This document shows positions 1-9,738 of a DNA stretch of 64,000 nucleotides, in pieces (position 1 is the stretch's first letter; each line of letters opens with the position of its first letter). Made by a program: the position numbers and the translations under genes. This DNA comes from Rhodococcus jostii RHA1 (GTDB lineage: Bacteria; Actinomycetota; Actinomycetes; Mycobacteriales; Mycobacteriaceae). The stretch spans positions 7,258,501 through 7,322,500 of the forward strand of contig NC_008268.1 in NCBI RefSeq assembly GCF_000014565.1. Direction: 5' to 3'. The notes under the pieces are model-generated. The model worked only from the letters and a program-made list of their open reading frames with translations. It made no database searches and had not been told where the DNA came from.

Positions 1-363
1 CACGTCTACGTCGACGGACTGTCCGTCGGCGATGTCGGCGACTCCACGCTGTCGGACCGGCTGGTCCTGGGTGAGGGCGGGTTCATCGCCATCAACGTCG
101 TCATCGACGACCACACCGGTCGTGCGGTCAGCACCCCCGAGGTGTCCGGACGCGGATTCTCCGACGACCCCACGGCCCTCAAGGATGCGGCTCAGCTGGT
201 CGAGGCGGAACTCCTGCGACTGGCCACCGAGGGCATCAACGACGCTCACCGCATCGCCCAGGCGATCCGGCGCGTCGTCGGCAAATGGGTGGCGGACAAG
301 TACCGTCGCCGGCCGATGATCGTCCCGACCGTCATCGCGGTGCCGTCGGCCGAGGGCAAGTAG
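1..363 (+). CDS. rnj: Ribonuclease J, C-terminal fragment
   Basis: Only the last 120 codons are inside the window and the gene continues upstream of base 1. The reading frame is open from base 1 to the TAG at 361-363. The residues match the C-terminal part of bacterial RNase J, a metallo-beta-lactamase/beta-CASP endo- and 5'-exoribonuclease for mRNA and rRNA maturation: a VDGLSVGDVG stretch, then LGEGGFIAINVVID, then a helical tail ending VIAVPSAEGK. The catalytic HxHxDH motifs would lie upstream and cannot be checked. Lying upstream of ftsK fits the mycobacterial order RNase J-(few genes)-ftsK. Identity is fairly sure although no catalytic residue is visible. Confidence 0.85.
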   Translation, partial: HVYVDGLSVGDVGDSTLSDRLVLGEGGFIAINVVIDDHTGRAVSTPEVSGRGFSDDPTALKDAAQLVEAELLRLATEGINDAHRIAQAIRRVVGKWVADKYRRRPMIVPTVIAVPSAEGK

Positions 364-375
364 TTCTCCGGCAGG

Positions 376-381
376 TAGATT
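376..381 (+). promoter_or_regulatory. -10 hexamer TAGATT for a leaderless start
   Basis: TAGATT fits the actinobacterial -10 consensus TANNNT and ends 7 nt before the GTG at 389, so transcription would begin at or next to the start codon. No ribosome binding site precedes that GTG. Inference from sequence only. Confidence 0.5.
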
Positions 382-388
382 CGGTCGG

Positions 389-1012
389 GTGACCTTCGCC
401 CGAGATGAACGCCTCGCCCTCGTCGACTCGATGGCCGAATTCGGTCCCGACGCCCCGACCCTCTGCGGGACGTGGACCAACCGGGACCTGGCCGCCCACC
501 TGATCGTGCGCGAACGACGCCTCGACGCTGCCCCCGGCATCGTCGTGGGTCGGCTCGCCGGCTACACGGAACACGTCCAGAACGAGACGGCGAAACGTCC
601 GTGGAGCCGCCTGCTGGACGAGGTCCGGTCGGGTCCGCCGATGTGGTCGCCGATGTACTGGGTGGACGCACAGGTGAACCTGGGGGAGATGTTCGTCCAT
701 CACGAGGACGTGCGCCGCGCCCACGACGGATGGGAACCGCGGGTCCTGCCCGGCAAACGCCAGGATGCGCTGTGGGGACTCGCACGCAAGGTCGGAAAGC
801 TCGGCTACCGGCACTCCCCGGTGACGGTGGTGCTCGAGCGGCCGTCCGGAGAGCAGGCCACCGTGCGCAAGGCAGGCACCGGCCGGGTGATCCTGCGTGG
901 TGAACCGTCGGAACTCGCCCTGCACGCGTTCGGCCGGGACCAGGTACGGATCGAGACCGATGGTGAGACCGCCGACATCGAGGCCGTGACCTCCCTCGAC
1001 CGAGGGTTCTGA
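389..1012 (+). CDS. TIGR03085 family (maleylpyruvate isomerase-like) protein
   Basis: 207 residues with a GTG start. The N-terminal half is the DinB/maleylpyruvate-isomerase-like helical bundle, recognised by the CGTWTNRDLAAHLIVRERR segment and the later MFVHHEDVRRA histidine motif, which in this superfamily can bind a divalent metal. It matches the actinobacterial TIGR03085 family, whose substrate is unknown; a mycothiol-linked role has been proposed for related proteins but nothing here proves it. There is no Shine-Dalgarno sequence, and a TAGATT hexamer 7 nt upstream suggests a leaderless message. It stands alone between RNase J and ftsK. Confidence 0.8.
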   Translation: MTFARDERLALVDSMAEFGPDAPTLCGTWTNRDLAAHLIVRERRLDAAPGIVVGRLAGYTEHVQNETAKRPWSRLLDEVRSGPPMWSPMYWVDAQVNLGEMFVHHEDVRRAHDGWEPRVLPGKRQDALWGLARKVGKLGYRHSPVTVVLERPSGEQATVRKAGTGRVILRGEPSELALHAFGRDQVRIETDGETADIEAVTSLDRGF

Positions 1013-1079
1013 GGGCATTTCGCCGCAGGTCTCCCCGTGTTACGGGTGTTGCGGATGGTCCGGAAGGTGCCGTAGCGAC

Positions 1080-1085
1080 TAATCT
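1080..1085 (+). promoter_or_regulatory. -10 hexamer TAATCT for leaderless ftsK
   Basis: TAATCT is followed by exactly 7 nt and the ftsK ATG at 1093. No purine-rich ribosome binding site lies between, so a leaderless transcript is likely. The -35 region is not recognisable. Confidence 0.55.
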
Positions 1086-1092
1086 GAGAGCC

Positions 1093-3672
<2,580 letters not shown>

Positions 3673-3730
3673 GGCGCGGTGCGCGTGTCCGAAATGGGCG
3701 ATTCTCGCGCAGTGTGATTGAATGGTCACC

Positions 3731-3875
3731 GAATTGGAGGGGAGTATCCCCACCTCTGTGACAGCATCGTCAACACGATCGGCACCATTGCCGATCCGGG
3801 GCTGTCGGTCGCTCGGACACAGGGTTCCGGCGCGGCGGGAGAGACCTCCGGTACCCGCTAGGTCTACCGGAGGTC
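3731..3875 (+). promoter_or_regulatory. yybP-ykoY manganese riboswitch with SD-sequestering switch
   Basis: The leader shows the yybP-ykoY hallmarks in order: GGGGAGTA (3739-3746), the conserved GCATCGTCAACACG loop (3764-3777), a middle hairpin CGATCGGCACCATTGCCGAT, and a closing GAGACCT (3841-3847). P1 can form between GGAGG 3736-3740 and CCTCC 3845-3849. The same 3' strand is also the left arm of a perfect 11-bp hairpin, 3843-3853 with 3865-3875, whose right arm contains GGAGG 3869-3873, the ribosome binding site of the next gene. Mn2+ stabilising P1 should therefore free the ribosome binding site, an ON switch at translation. Motif and downstream TerC gene agree with the known association of this class; the mechanism is inferred. 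Confidence 0.88.
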
Positions 3876-3882
3876 TGTGTTC

Positions 3883-4866
3883 ATGCATGTGTCACCGCTG
3901 GTCTGGGTCATCACCTGTGTGGTGATTCTCGGACTGTTCGTCTTCGACTTCTTCGCGCACGTGCGCACACCGCACGCCCCCACGTTCCGTGAGTCGGCGT
4001 TCTGGTCGTCGGTCTACATCGGTATCGCGATCCTGTTCGGCCTGGTCGTGATGTGGTTGTGGGGAAGTCAGTACGGCGGCGAGTATTTCGCCGGTTACGT
4101 CACCGAGAAGGCGTTGTCCGTCGACAACCTCTTCGTATTCGTCATCATCATGGGAACATTCGCGGTGCCGCGGGAATACCAGCAGAAGGTACTGCTGATC
4201 GGCATCGTGATGGCGCTCGTGATGCGCGGAATCTTCATCGGCGTCGGGGCCGCGGCGATCAACGCCTACAGCTGGGTGTTCTACCTGTTCGGCGCGTTCC
4301 TCATCTACACCGCGTACACGTTGGTACGTGATCACGGGCACGAGAAAGAGGTGGAGGAGGAACGCGACAGCAAGATCGTCGCCGTCGCGAAGAAGATTCT
4401 CCCCACCACGGACACCTACGACGGCGACAAGCTCGTCACGCGGATCAACGGCAAGCGTGTCGTGACGCCGCTGCTGCTCGCGCTGGTCGCCATCGGATTC
4501 ACCGACGTGCTGTTCGCACTCGACTCGATTCCCGCGATCTACGGACTCACCCAGGAGCCGTACCTGGTCTTCACGGCCAACGCGTTCGCGCTGATGGGTC
4601 TGCGTCAGCTGTACTTCCTCATCGGCGGCCTGCTGGACCGCCTGGTGTACCTGTCGTACGGCCTGTCGATCATTCTCGCGTTCATCGGCGTCAAGCTCGT
4701 GCTGCACGCCCTGCACGAGAACACGCTGGGCTTCGTCAACGGCGGCGAGCACGTGGCCGTGCCGGAGGTGTCGACGGTGTTCTCCCTCGCCGTCATCCTC
4801 GGTGTGCTGGCAGTGACCACCGTCGCCAGCCTTCTCAAGACGCGGAACACGACGCCGGCGCAGTAG
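3883..4866 (+). CDS. TerC family integral membrane protein, likely Mn2+ exporter
   Basis: 327 residues with about nine membrane segments. It carries the two acidic signatures of the TerC/Alx/MeeF-type family, EKALSVDNLFVFV (near residues 71-83) and FALDSIPAI, where membrane aspartates are thought to coordinate metal. A charged cytoplasmic loop (EKEVEEERDSK...) separates the halves. I chose ATG 3883 because GGAGG at 3869-3873 lies 9 nt upstream; the earlier in-frame GTG at 3877 would be only 3 nt from it. Older annotations call the family tellurium resistance, but the manganese riboswitch in front argues for Mn2+ export. Confidence 0.9.
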   Translation: MHVSPLVWVITCVVILGLFVFDFFAHVRTPHAPTFRESAFWSSVYIGIAILFGLVVMWLWGSQYGGEYFAGYVTEKALSVDNLFVFVIIMGTFAVPREYQQKVLLIGIVMALVMRGIFIGVGAAAINAYSWVFYLFGAFLIYTAYTLVRDHGHEKEVEEERDSKIVAVAKKILPTTDTYDGDKLVTRINGKRVVTPLLLALVAIGFTDVLFALDSIPAIYGLTQEPYLVFTANAFALMGLRQLYFLIGGLLDRLVYLSYGLSIILAFIGVKLVLHALHENTLGFVNGGEHVAVPEVSTVFSLAVILGVLAVTTVASLLKTRNTTPAQ

Positions 4867-4892
4867 TTCCGCCGGGCGTCGTGCTCGGGGTG

Positions 4893-4936
4893 TCCGGTGC
4901 TCGGCGAGTCAGGAACTGAATTCGCCGAGCACCGGA
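4893..4936. terminator. Bidirectional terminator hairpin
   Basis: A perfect 15-bp stem (4893-4907 with 4922-4936) and a 14-nt loop lie between the convergent terC and YciI genes. The right arm and loop overlap the last codons of the YciI gene. There is no T-tract, as is common in high-GC genomes. Confidence 0.7.
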
Positions 4937-5193
4937 ACCCATTCGACGATCCGCGAGGCGGCCACGAGTCCGTTGCGGGCGAACGGGTCGTGGGTGAAGA
5001 GCAGTTCCACGGTCTCCGCATCGGCGGCGTCGACGATGATGAATGCGCCGCTGCCGTCGGCGAAGGGGCCCGATGACACAACGGTCTTCCGCTCGGCGAG
5101 CTCACCGAGCCACGCGCGGTGGGCGGGGCGATGCTCGTCGCGTCCGGCGACGGTATCGGCCGAATACGTGTACTCCACTACGAACAGGGACAT
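4909..5193 (-). CDS. YciI family protein
   Basis: 94 residues, the usual size for YciI-like single-domain proteins (dimeric alpha-beta barrel, ferredoxin-like). Family features are the opening beta strand LFVVEYTYS, the HRPAHRAWLGEL histidine segment, SSGPFADGSGAFIIVDA, and FTHDPFARNGL. The His-Asp pair in this family is suggested to be catalytic, but the substrate is unknown. It ends inside a hairpin terminator shared with terC and stands alone in its orientation before the acetyltransferase gene, so no pathway can be assigned from context. Confidence 0.88.
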   Translation of the reverse strand: MSLFVVEYTYSADTVAGRDEHRPAHRAWLGELAERKTVVSSGPFADGSGAFIIVDAADAETVELLFTHDPFARNGLVAASRIVEWVPVLGEFSS

Positions 5194-5266
5194 GTTCTCG
5201 CTCTCTCGGGACGGGTTCGTCGAACAAAAATGGGATCAGGGCACTTCTGTCTCACCCACTGAGACT

Positions 5267-5791
5267 TCAGAGGGTGAGAAGCATTCGGGTATTGCCGAGG
5301 GTGTTCGGCTTGACGTAGCTCAGATCGAGGAATTCGGCGACACCGGTGTCGTACGAGCGGCACATCTCGGCGTAGACCTCGGCGGTCACCGGTGTGCCGT
5401 CGATCTCGACGAATCCGTGCTTGCCGAAGAAGTCGACCTCGAACGTGAGAACGAAGAGACGCTCGAGTTCGAGTTCCCGCGCGACCTCGATCAACTTGGC
5501 CACCACGTGGTGTCCCGCACCCTGGCCCTTGGCCGACGGATCGACGGCGATCGTGCGCACCTCGCCGAGGTCGGCCCACAGCACGTGCATTGCGCCACAA
5601 CCGATCACGTTGCCGTCGCGTTCGGCCACCCAGAACTCCTGGACGGATTCGTACAGGGTCACGAGGTTCTTCTCGAGCAGGATCTTGCCGGAGTAGATGT
5701 CGATCAGGCGCTTGATCTCGGGTACGTCGGAGGTTCGTGCTCGCCGCACGATCAGCTGATTGTCGGCGGTGTCCGGCGTCCGAGAAGTCAT
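5267..5791 (-). CDS. argA: Amino-acid N-acetyltransferase (ArgA type, GNAT)
   Basis: 174 residues, matching in size and position the stand-alone GNAT-type L-glutamate N-acetyltransferase that lies between ftsK and pgsA in mycobacteria, where it performs the first step of arginine synthesis. The fold is visible: LIVRRARTSDVPEIKRLI at the start, the acetyl-CoA motif VDPSAKGQGAGHHVVAKLI (R/Q-x-x-G-x-A type), and LTFEVDFFGKHGFVEID near the end. ATG 5791 is the only sensible start; no strong ribosome binding site is visible. It is transcribed divergently from pgsA. Assignment rests on family and synteny, since GNAT substrate cannot be read from sequence alone. Confidence 0.82.
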   Translation of the reverse strand: MTSRTPDTADNQLIVRRARTSDVPEIKRLIDIYSGKILLEKNLVTLYESVQEFWVAERDGNVIGCGAMHVLWADLGEVRTIAVDPSAKGQGAGHHVVAKLIEVARELELERLFVLTFEVDFFGKHGFVEIDGTPVTAEVYAEMCRSYDTGVAEFLDLSYVKPNTLGNTRMLLTL

Positions 5792-5908
5792 GTCGTGAAC
5801 ATTAGCCAACGGCCGTACCGATATTCTTAGGCACGTGCCGGTACGACCTACGAATCCTCCCCACTCCCCGCTGCGTCCCGGGGTGCAGTTCGACGCTGCG
5901 GTGCTGCG

Positions 5909-6571
5909 ATGAGCACGCAGCGCGAGGATTGGACGGCCGCCGACCAACCGGCGGCCCCGGATCCATCGGTGGAACCCGCGAGTGAGACGGCCGTACCACT
6001 TCTGAACATCGCGAACATCCTGACGATTCTCCGGATCCTGCTGGTCCCGGTCTTCCTGGTCGTGCTGTTCGTCGGCGACGGACACTCGACGATGTGGCGC
6101 CTGATCGCCACCGGTGTGTTCGCGGTCGCGGCTATCACCGACCGGATCGACGGGCAACTCGCCCGCAAGTACGGCCTCGTCACCGATTTCGGCAAGCTCG
6201 CCGATCCCATCGCGGACAAGGCGCTGATCGGAGCGGCCCTCGTGGGCCTGTCGATTCTCGGAGACCTGCCCTGGTGGGTGACGGCGGTGATCGCGGTCCG
6301 GGAACTGGGCATCACGCTGCTCCGGTTCGCGGTCCTGCGCCACGCCGTCATCCCGGCAGGCAGGGGCGGCAAGCTCAAGACTCTCGTGCAGACGATCGCG
6401 ATCGGCTATTATCTGCTGCCGCTGCCCGACGGGTTCGAGGTCGCCGGCTGGATTCTCATGGGTGCCGCCGTGCTGCTGACGGTGGTGACCGGGCTGGACT
6501 ACGTCGTGCAGGCCGTCCGTCTACGGGCCGGGGTGCACAAGGTCGAGGCGAACGCGAGCACCGGGGCGTGA
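5909..6571 (+). CDS. pgsA: CDP-diacylglycerol-glycerol-3-phosphate 3-phosphatidyltransferase
   Basis: 220 residues with a polar N-terminus of about 35 residues and then four to six membrane helices. The CDP-alcohol phosphatidyltransferase signature D-x2-D-G-x2-A-R-x8-G-x3-D-x3-D is present as TDRIDGQLAR followed by GKLADPIAD (near residues 73-100), so the metal and CDP binding aspartates are intact. The enzyme makes phosphatidylglycerophosphate, the precursor of phosphatidylglycerol and cardiolipin, in the cytoplasmic membrane. It overlaps pncC by 4 nt (GTGA). Actinobacteria carry several paralogues, so a different alcohol acceptor is possible but less likely at this pgsA3-equivalent position. 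Confidence 0.9.
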   Translation: MSTQREDWTAADQPAAPDPSVEPASETAVPLLNIANILTILRILLVPVFLVVLFVGDGHSTMWRLIATGVFAVAAITDRIDGQLARKYGLVTDFGKLADPIADKALIGAALVGLSILGDLPWWVTAVIAVRELGITLLRFAVLRHAVIPAGRGGKLKTLVQTIAIGYYLLPLPDGFEVAGWILMGAAVLLTVVTGLDYVVQAVRLRAGVHKVEANASTGA

Positions 6572-7068
6572 CCGACCCGCTGGTGGACGGCACGCGGGCC
6601 GGTGACCTCGTCGCCGTGCTCACCGCCCGCGGCGAGACGGTGGCCACCGCGGAATCGCTCACCGCGGGACTGCTCACCGCGACGATCGCCGGAGTGCCCG
6701 GCGCCAGCAACGTGCTCCGCGGCGGGCTCGTCGTCTACGCCACCGACCTGAAGGCCACCCTCGCCGGGGTCGATCCCACGCGACTGGCGGCGGACGGGCC
6801 CGTCGCCGCGTCCACGGCGCGCGCACTCGCGGAGGGGGCCCGCGCCCGCTGCGGCGCCGACTGGGGCGTCGGCCTGACCGGTGTCGCCGGCCCCGACATG
6901 CAGGACGGACACCCGGTCGGCACCGTGTTCCTGAGCATTTCCGGGGCGTCCGGCACGACCGTCCGCGAGCTCGGATTGACCGGTGACCGGTGGCAGATCC
7001 GTAAATCTGCGGTTTCCGCCGCCGTGTCGGGACTCCTCGATCGTGTGCAGGAAACATCCGCAGGCTAA
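6568..7068 (+). CDS. pncC: Nicotinamide-nucleotide amidohydrolase PncC (CinA C-terminal domain)
   Basis: 166 residues forming the stand-alone CinA C-terminal domain that hydrolyses nicotinamide mononucleotide to nicotinate mononucleotide and ammonia in NAD salvage. Key features are TVATAESLTAGLL with the nucleophile-region serine and threonine, the glycine-rich GVPGASNVLRGGLVVYAT, and GLTGVAGPDMQDGHPVGTVF. The GTG start overlaps the pgsA stop as GTGA, so the two genes are translationally coupled. No N-terminal CinA domain (MoCF-like) is present, which is normal for this subgroup. Its role is inferred from the family. Confidence 0.88.
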   Translation: MTDPLVDGTRAGDLVAVLTARGETVATAESLTAGLLTATIAGVPGASNVLRGGLVVYATDLKATLAGVDPTRLAADGPVAASTARALAEGARARCGADWGVGLTGVAGPDMQDGHPVGTVFLSISGASGTTVRELGLTGDRWQIRKSAVSAAVSGLLDRVQETSAG

Positions 7069-7073
7069 GGTCG

Positions 7074-7100
7074 GGAACCAATCGGTCCTGTTCGCGCGTT
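7074..7100 (+). promoter_or_regulatory. SigE-type promoter of clgR
   Basis: GGAAC at 7074-7078 is separated by 18 nt from CGTT at 7097-7100. This fits the published mycobacterial extracytoplasmic sigma factor E pattern GGAAC-N18/19-CGTT. It lies about 40 nt upstream of the clgR ATG. In M. tuberculosis the clgR-pspA operon is SigE-controlled, which supports the reading. Confidence 0.65.
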
Positions 7101-7139
7101 GAGATAGGCGAGACAGGTGACGGATGAAGGAGGAGCGAG

Positions 7140-7526
7140 ATGGCGCTGCTATTGCGTGAGGCAATCGGTGACAGTCTTCGGCGTACGCGCGTTTCGCAGA
7201 GCCGGACCCTGCGTGAGGTCTCCAATAGTGCTCGTGTGAGCCTCGGGTACTTGTCCGAGGTCGAACGAGGGCGCAAGGAAGCCTCGAGTGAGCTCCTGGC
7301 GGCGATCTGCGACGCGTTGGAGGTCCCACTCTCCGATGTGCTCGTCGACGTCAGCGAATCGCTGTCCGACGGTTCTTCGGCCAAGCGTGCGGGCACCGAG
7401 CGGCATGCGGTCGAATCCGCGCCCGCCGAGGCTCCCGCCGCGAGCGCACGACCGGGTTCGACGACCATTGCCCGCGACACCCGGGTGGTCATCCCTGCAC
7501 CTGCGCAGGCGCTGGCCGCCGCGTAG
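7140..7526 (+). CDS. clgR: Transcriptional regulator ClgR (Clp gene regulator)
   Basis: 128 residues. An XRE-type helix-turn-helix (about 8-66) with [31 protein letters not shown] is the ClgR signature. In actinobacteria ClgR activates clp protease genes and, in mycobacteria, the psp envelope-stress genes. A disordered Ala/Pro/Ser tail follows, ending ALAAA, resembling the Ala-Ala degron by which ClgR is degraded by ClpP in Streptomyces and Corynebacterium. An excellent GAAGGAGG ribosome binding site lies upstream, with a SigE-like promoter before it. It probably drives the following pspA and pspM genes. Confidence 0.93.
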   Translation: MALLLREAIGDSLRRTRVSQSRTLREVSNSARVSLGYLSEVERGRKEASSELLAAICDALEVPLSDVLVDVSESLSDGSSAKRAGTERHAVESAPAEAPAASARPGSTTIARDTRVVIPAPAQALAAA

Positions 7527-7683
7527 CAACGCCCGTGCCGAACCGATAGATTTCAGTTGACCGCCGATCTCGTGGGCGGTTGGTCAGACAGGCAGTCGGG
7601 GCGCAGCCCTTGTTCCGGTGCGTGACGGTCGCGTATCGGGTCGCGCATCGCGCGGCGCAACAGATGGAGGCAGGATCAAACCC

Positions 7684-8511
7684 ATGGCTAATCCTTTCGT
7701 CAAGGGATGGAAGTACCTGATGGCGCTCTTCAATTCCAAGATCGATGAGAAGGCTGACCCCAAGGTTCAGATTCAGCAGGCGATCGAGGATGCGCAGCGC
7801 CAGCACCAGGCCCTGTCGCAGCAGGCCGCGTCTGTCATCGGCAACCAGCGCCAGCTCGAGATGAAGCTCAGCCGCCAGCTCGACGAGGTGGAGAAGCTCA
7901 ACGCCAACGCCCGTCAGGCCGTCAACCTGGCCGACCAGGCCCAGGCCGCGGGCGACACCGAGAAGGCCATCCAGTACACCAACGCCGCCGAGGCATTCGC
8001 CGCCCAGCTCGTCACCGCCGAGCAGGGGGTCGAGGATCTGAAGGCGCTGCACGACCAGTCCCTGCAGGCCGCCGCGCAGGCGAAGAAGGCCGTGGAGCAG
8101 AACGCGATGGCTCTGCAGGCCAAGGTCGCGGAGCGCACCAAGCTGCTCAGCCAGCTGGAGCAGGCCAAGATGCAGGAACGCGTCAGCGAGTCGCTGCGCT
8201 CGATGGACAGCACCCTCTCGGCTCCCGGCAACACGCCCAGTCTCGACGCCGTGCGCGACAAGATCGAGCGCCGCTACGCCGACGCCCTCGGTTCCGCGGA
8301 GCTGGCACAGAACTCGGTGTCGGGCCGCATGATGGAGGTCCAGCAGGCGAGCATCCAGATGGCCGGGCACAGCAGGCTCGAGCAGATCCGGGCCTCGATG
8401 AAGGGCGACGCCCTGCCGTCCGGCGGTGCCGTCAACGCTCCGGCGACCCCCGCCAGCCCGAACCTCGACAAGCAGCCGCCGGCCGCGGGCCAGACCGGCG
8501 CCGCGCAGTAG
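7684..8511 (+). CDS. pspA: PspA/IM30 family envelope-stress protein
   Basis: 275 residues, almost entirely helical and rich in Gln, Ala, Glu and Lys. It starts with an amphipathic segment ([20 protein letters not shown]) expected to bind stressed membrane, followed by long coiled coils, with a Pro/Ala tail from about 250. This corresponds to the mycobacterial 35-kDa antigen, which forms oligomers protecting the cytoplasmic membrane and binds ClgR. Start ATG 7684 has GGAGG 11 nt upstream; the longer in-frame GTG is unsupported. The 157-nt gap after clgR contains an ACCGCC/GGCGGT hairpin that may attenuate read-through. Confidence 0.93.
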   Translation: MANPFVKGWKYLMALFNSKIDEKADPKVQIQQAIEDAQRQHQALSQQAASVIGNQRQLEMKLSRQLDEVEKLNANARQAVNLADQAQAAGDTEKAIQYTNAAEAFAAQLVTAEQGVEDLKALHDQSLQAAAQAKKAVEQNAMALQAKVAERTKLLSQLEQAKMQERVSESLRSMDSTLSAPGNTPSLDAVRDKIERRYADALGSAELAQNSVSGRMMEVQQASIQMAGHSRLEQIRASMKGDALPSGGAVNAPATPASPNLDKQPPAAGQTGAAQ

Positions 8512-8526
8512 CCGAACAGTATTCGC

Positions 8527-9357
8527 ATGAGTTCCACCCGAGGTGGCCGACCTGGACGCGCAGTCCGGTCGGCCACTGTCGTGTCCGGGCTCGCGGGGAT
8601 TCAGGGCGCGCTGCGCGACGCCGGCGAGTCCGTCGCGGACGCGGCGCAGCGGTGGCGTGACCCCCGGGAACGGCTGCTGCGGAAGAAGCGGCGCGCCCGG
8701 CGCCGCGCCAAGCGCTACGGCATCGTGTCCGGATCCTCGGCCACCGGCGCCGCGGGTCTCGCCCTGATGGCCGCACCGGAGTGGTCGCTGCTGATGGCCG
8801 GTGGCGGCGCAGTCGTGTTCGCGGTCCCCGCGGTGCTGGCGGTCAGCCGGTTCCGCAAGCTCGACGCCGTGACGTTGCCACTGGGCCTGCCTGCCCGTCG
8901 GGTGCTTCCGGGGCCGTCCTCGGCCGCCCGGGAGCCGATGGAGCGACTCGTGCACAGCGAACGGGCACTGCACGGCATCCTCGGTGTGCTGTCCCGGTCC
9001 GGGAGCATCAGCGGCGAGGACATCGAGGACACCCATTCCACTGCCCGCTCCGCGGGGGCAGCCCTCCAGGCGGTCGCCCTCGACATCACGTCCATGGAGG
9101 ACGCCGCCCGGGGGAGCCGGGCCGCGGCCGCATCGCTCCACCGGGCGATCGCCTCCGCCGCCGCGCAGCTCGACGACGGCGTCGACCAGTTCGAAGAACT
9201 GGTGGCCGCGGCCGCCGAGGTCGCCGTTCCCGGAACGACGAGTGCCGTCGGCGAACTGGCGTACGAGCGTGCTGAACTGGTGTCGGCGACGGAAAAGCTC
9301 ACCGGCCTCGCGGTGGCTCTCGGCGAGATCGACGACATCGTGCGCCGCTACCGCTGA
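8527..9357 (+). CDS. pspM: Phage shock envelope-stress membrane protein PspM
   Basis: 276 residues, 15 nt after pspA and so in the same operon. A very basic segment (REKLLRKKRRARRRAKRYG-like, about 45-70) precedes two adjacent membrane helices (about 70-87 and 90-106), with a soluble helical C-terminal domain after residue 115. This architecture and position match actinobacterial PspM (Rv2743c type), a membrane partner of PspA in the mycobacterial psp system. The start codon ATG 8527 lacks a strong ribosome binding site, suggesting coupling to pspA translation. The M. tuberculosis PspN equivalent is not recognisable downstream; a much shorter protein follows. Confidence 0.85.
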   Translation: MSSTRGGRPGRAVRSATVVSGLAGIQGALRDAGESVADAAQRWRDPRERLLRKKRRARRRAKRYGIVSGSSATGAAGLALMAAPEWSLLMAGGGAVVFAVPAVLAVSRFRKLDAVTLPLGLPARRVLPGPSSAAREPMERLVHSERALHGILGVLSRSGSISGEDIEDTHSTARSAGAALQAVALDITSMEDAARGSRAAAASLHRAIASAAAQLDDGVDQFEELVAAAAEVAVPGTTSAVGELAYERAELVSATEKLTGLAVALGEIDDIVRRYR

Positions 9358-9405
9358 TGTCGTCCGAACCGTCCGGCGACTTCCGGTACATCGTGTGGGG
9401 GAGAA

Positions 9406-9427
9406 CCCTGATCTTTCCCTGATCTTT
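9406..9427 (+). repeat. 11-bp exact tandem repeat, candidate response-regulator site
   Basis: CCCTGATCTTT occurs twice back to back (9406-9416 and 9417-9427), about 120 nt before the small membrane protein gene. The 11-bp spacing places both copies on one face of the helix, typical for direct-repeat sites of OmpR-family regulators. No regulator is assigned. Confidence 0.5.
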
Positions 9428-9545
9428 ACGCTGACCTGGTGATTTACTCGCTCCGCCGTGCCACGCTGGTGTGCGTACCCGATAAGTGGGGTCGACCAGA
9501 TGTCGGGCGCAGAAATCGATCGGGGAGACGTCAGTGGAGGAAATC

Positions 9546-9722
9546 ATGTTCTGGAAGATTGTTCTGGCGGTCGCGGCGATCTGGATCGCATTGGCGGTCG
9601 TCGGTGCCCTCGTCAAGGGTCTGTTCTGGATTCTCGTGGTCAGCGCCGTGGTGTTCGGCGTGTACCTGTTAATCAAGGCGATGTCCGGATCCGGCGAGAA
9701 ATCGGACATCACCCGGAGCTGA
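9546..9722 (+). CDS. Small hydrophobic membrane protein downstream of pspM
   Basis: 58 residues with two predicted membrane helices (about 3-23 and 26-45) joined by a tight VKGLF turn and ending in a polar GSGEKSDITRS tail. ATG 9546 has GGAGG five nt upstream (9536-9540); an in-frame GTG at 9534 is an alternative. I cannot name a family. It lies 188 nt after pspM behind an 11-bp tandem repeat, so it probably has its own promoter. A role in envelope stress is suggested only by location. It could be a PspC-like or PspN-replacing membrane anchor. Confidence 0.75.
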   Translation: MFWKIVLAVAAIWIALAVVGALVKGLFWILVVSAVVFGVYLLIKAMSGSGEKSDITRS

Positions 9723-9738
9723 CAGGCATGCTCTACCC

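Noticed and set aside
3877..3882. GTG 3877 as start of the TerC gene
   Set aside because: Only 3 nt from the GGAGG ribosome binding site; ATG 3883 has normal spacing.
7527..7683. ClgR-binding site before pspA
   Set aside because: Several CGC/GCG pairs occur near 7630-7660, but none fits the published CGC-N5-GCG pattern with its flanking bases well enough.
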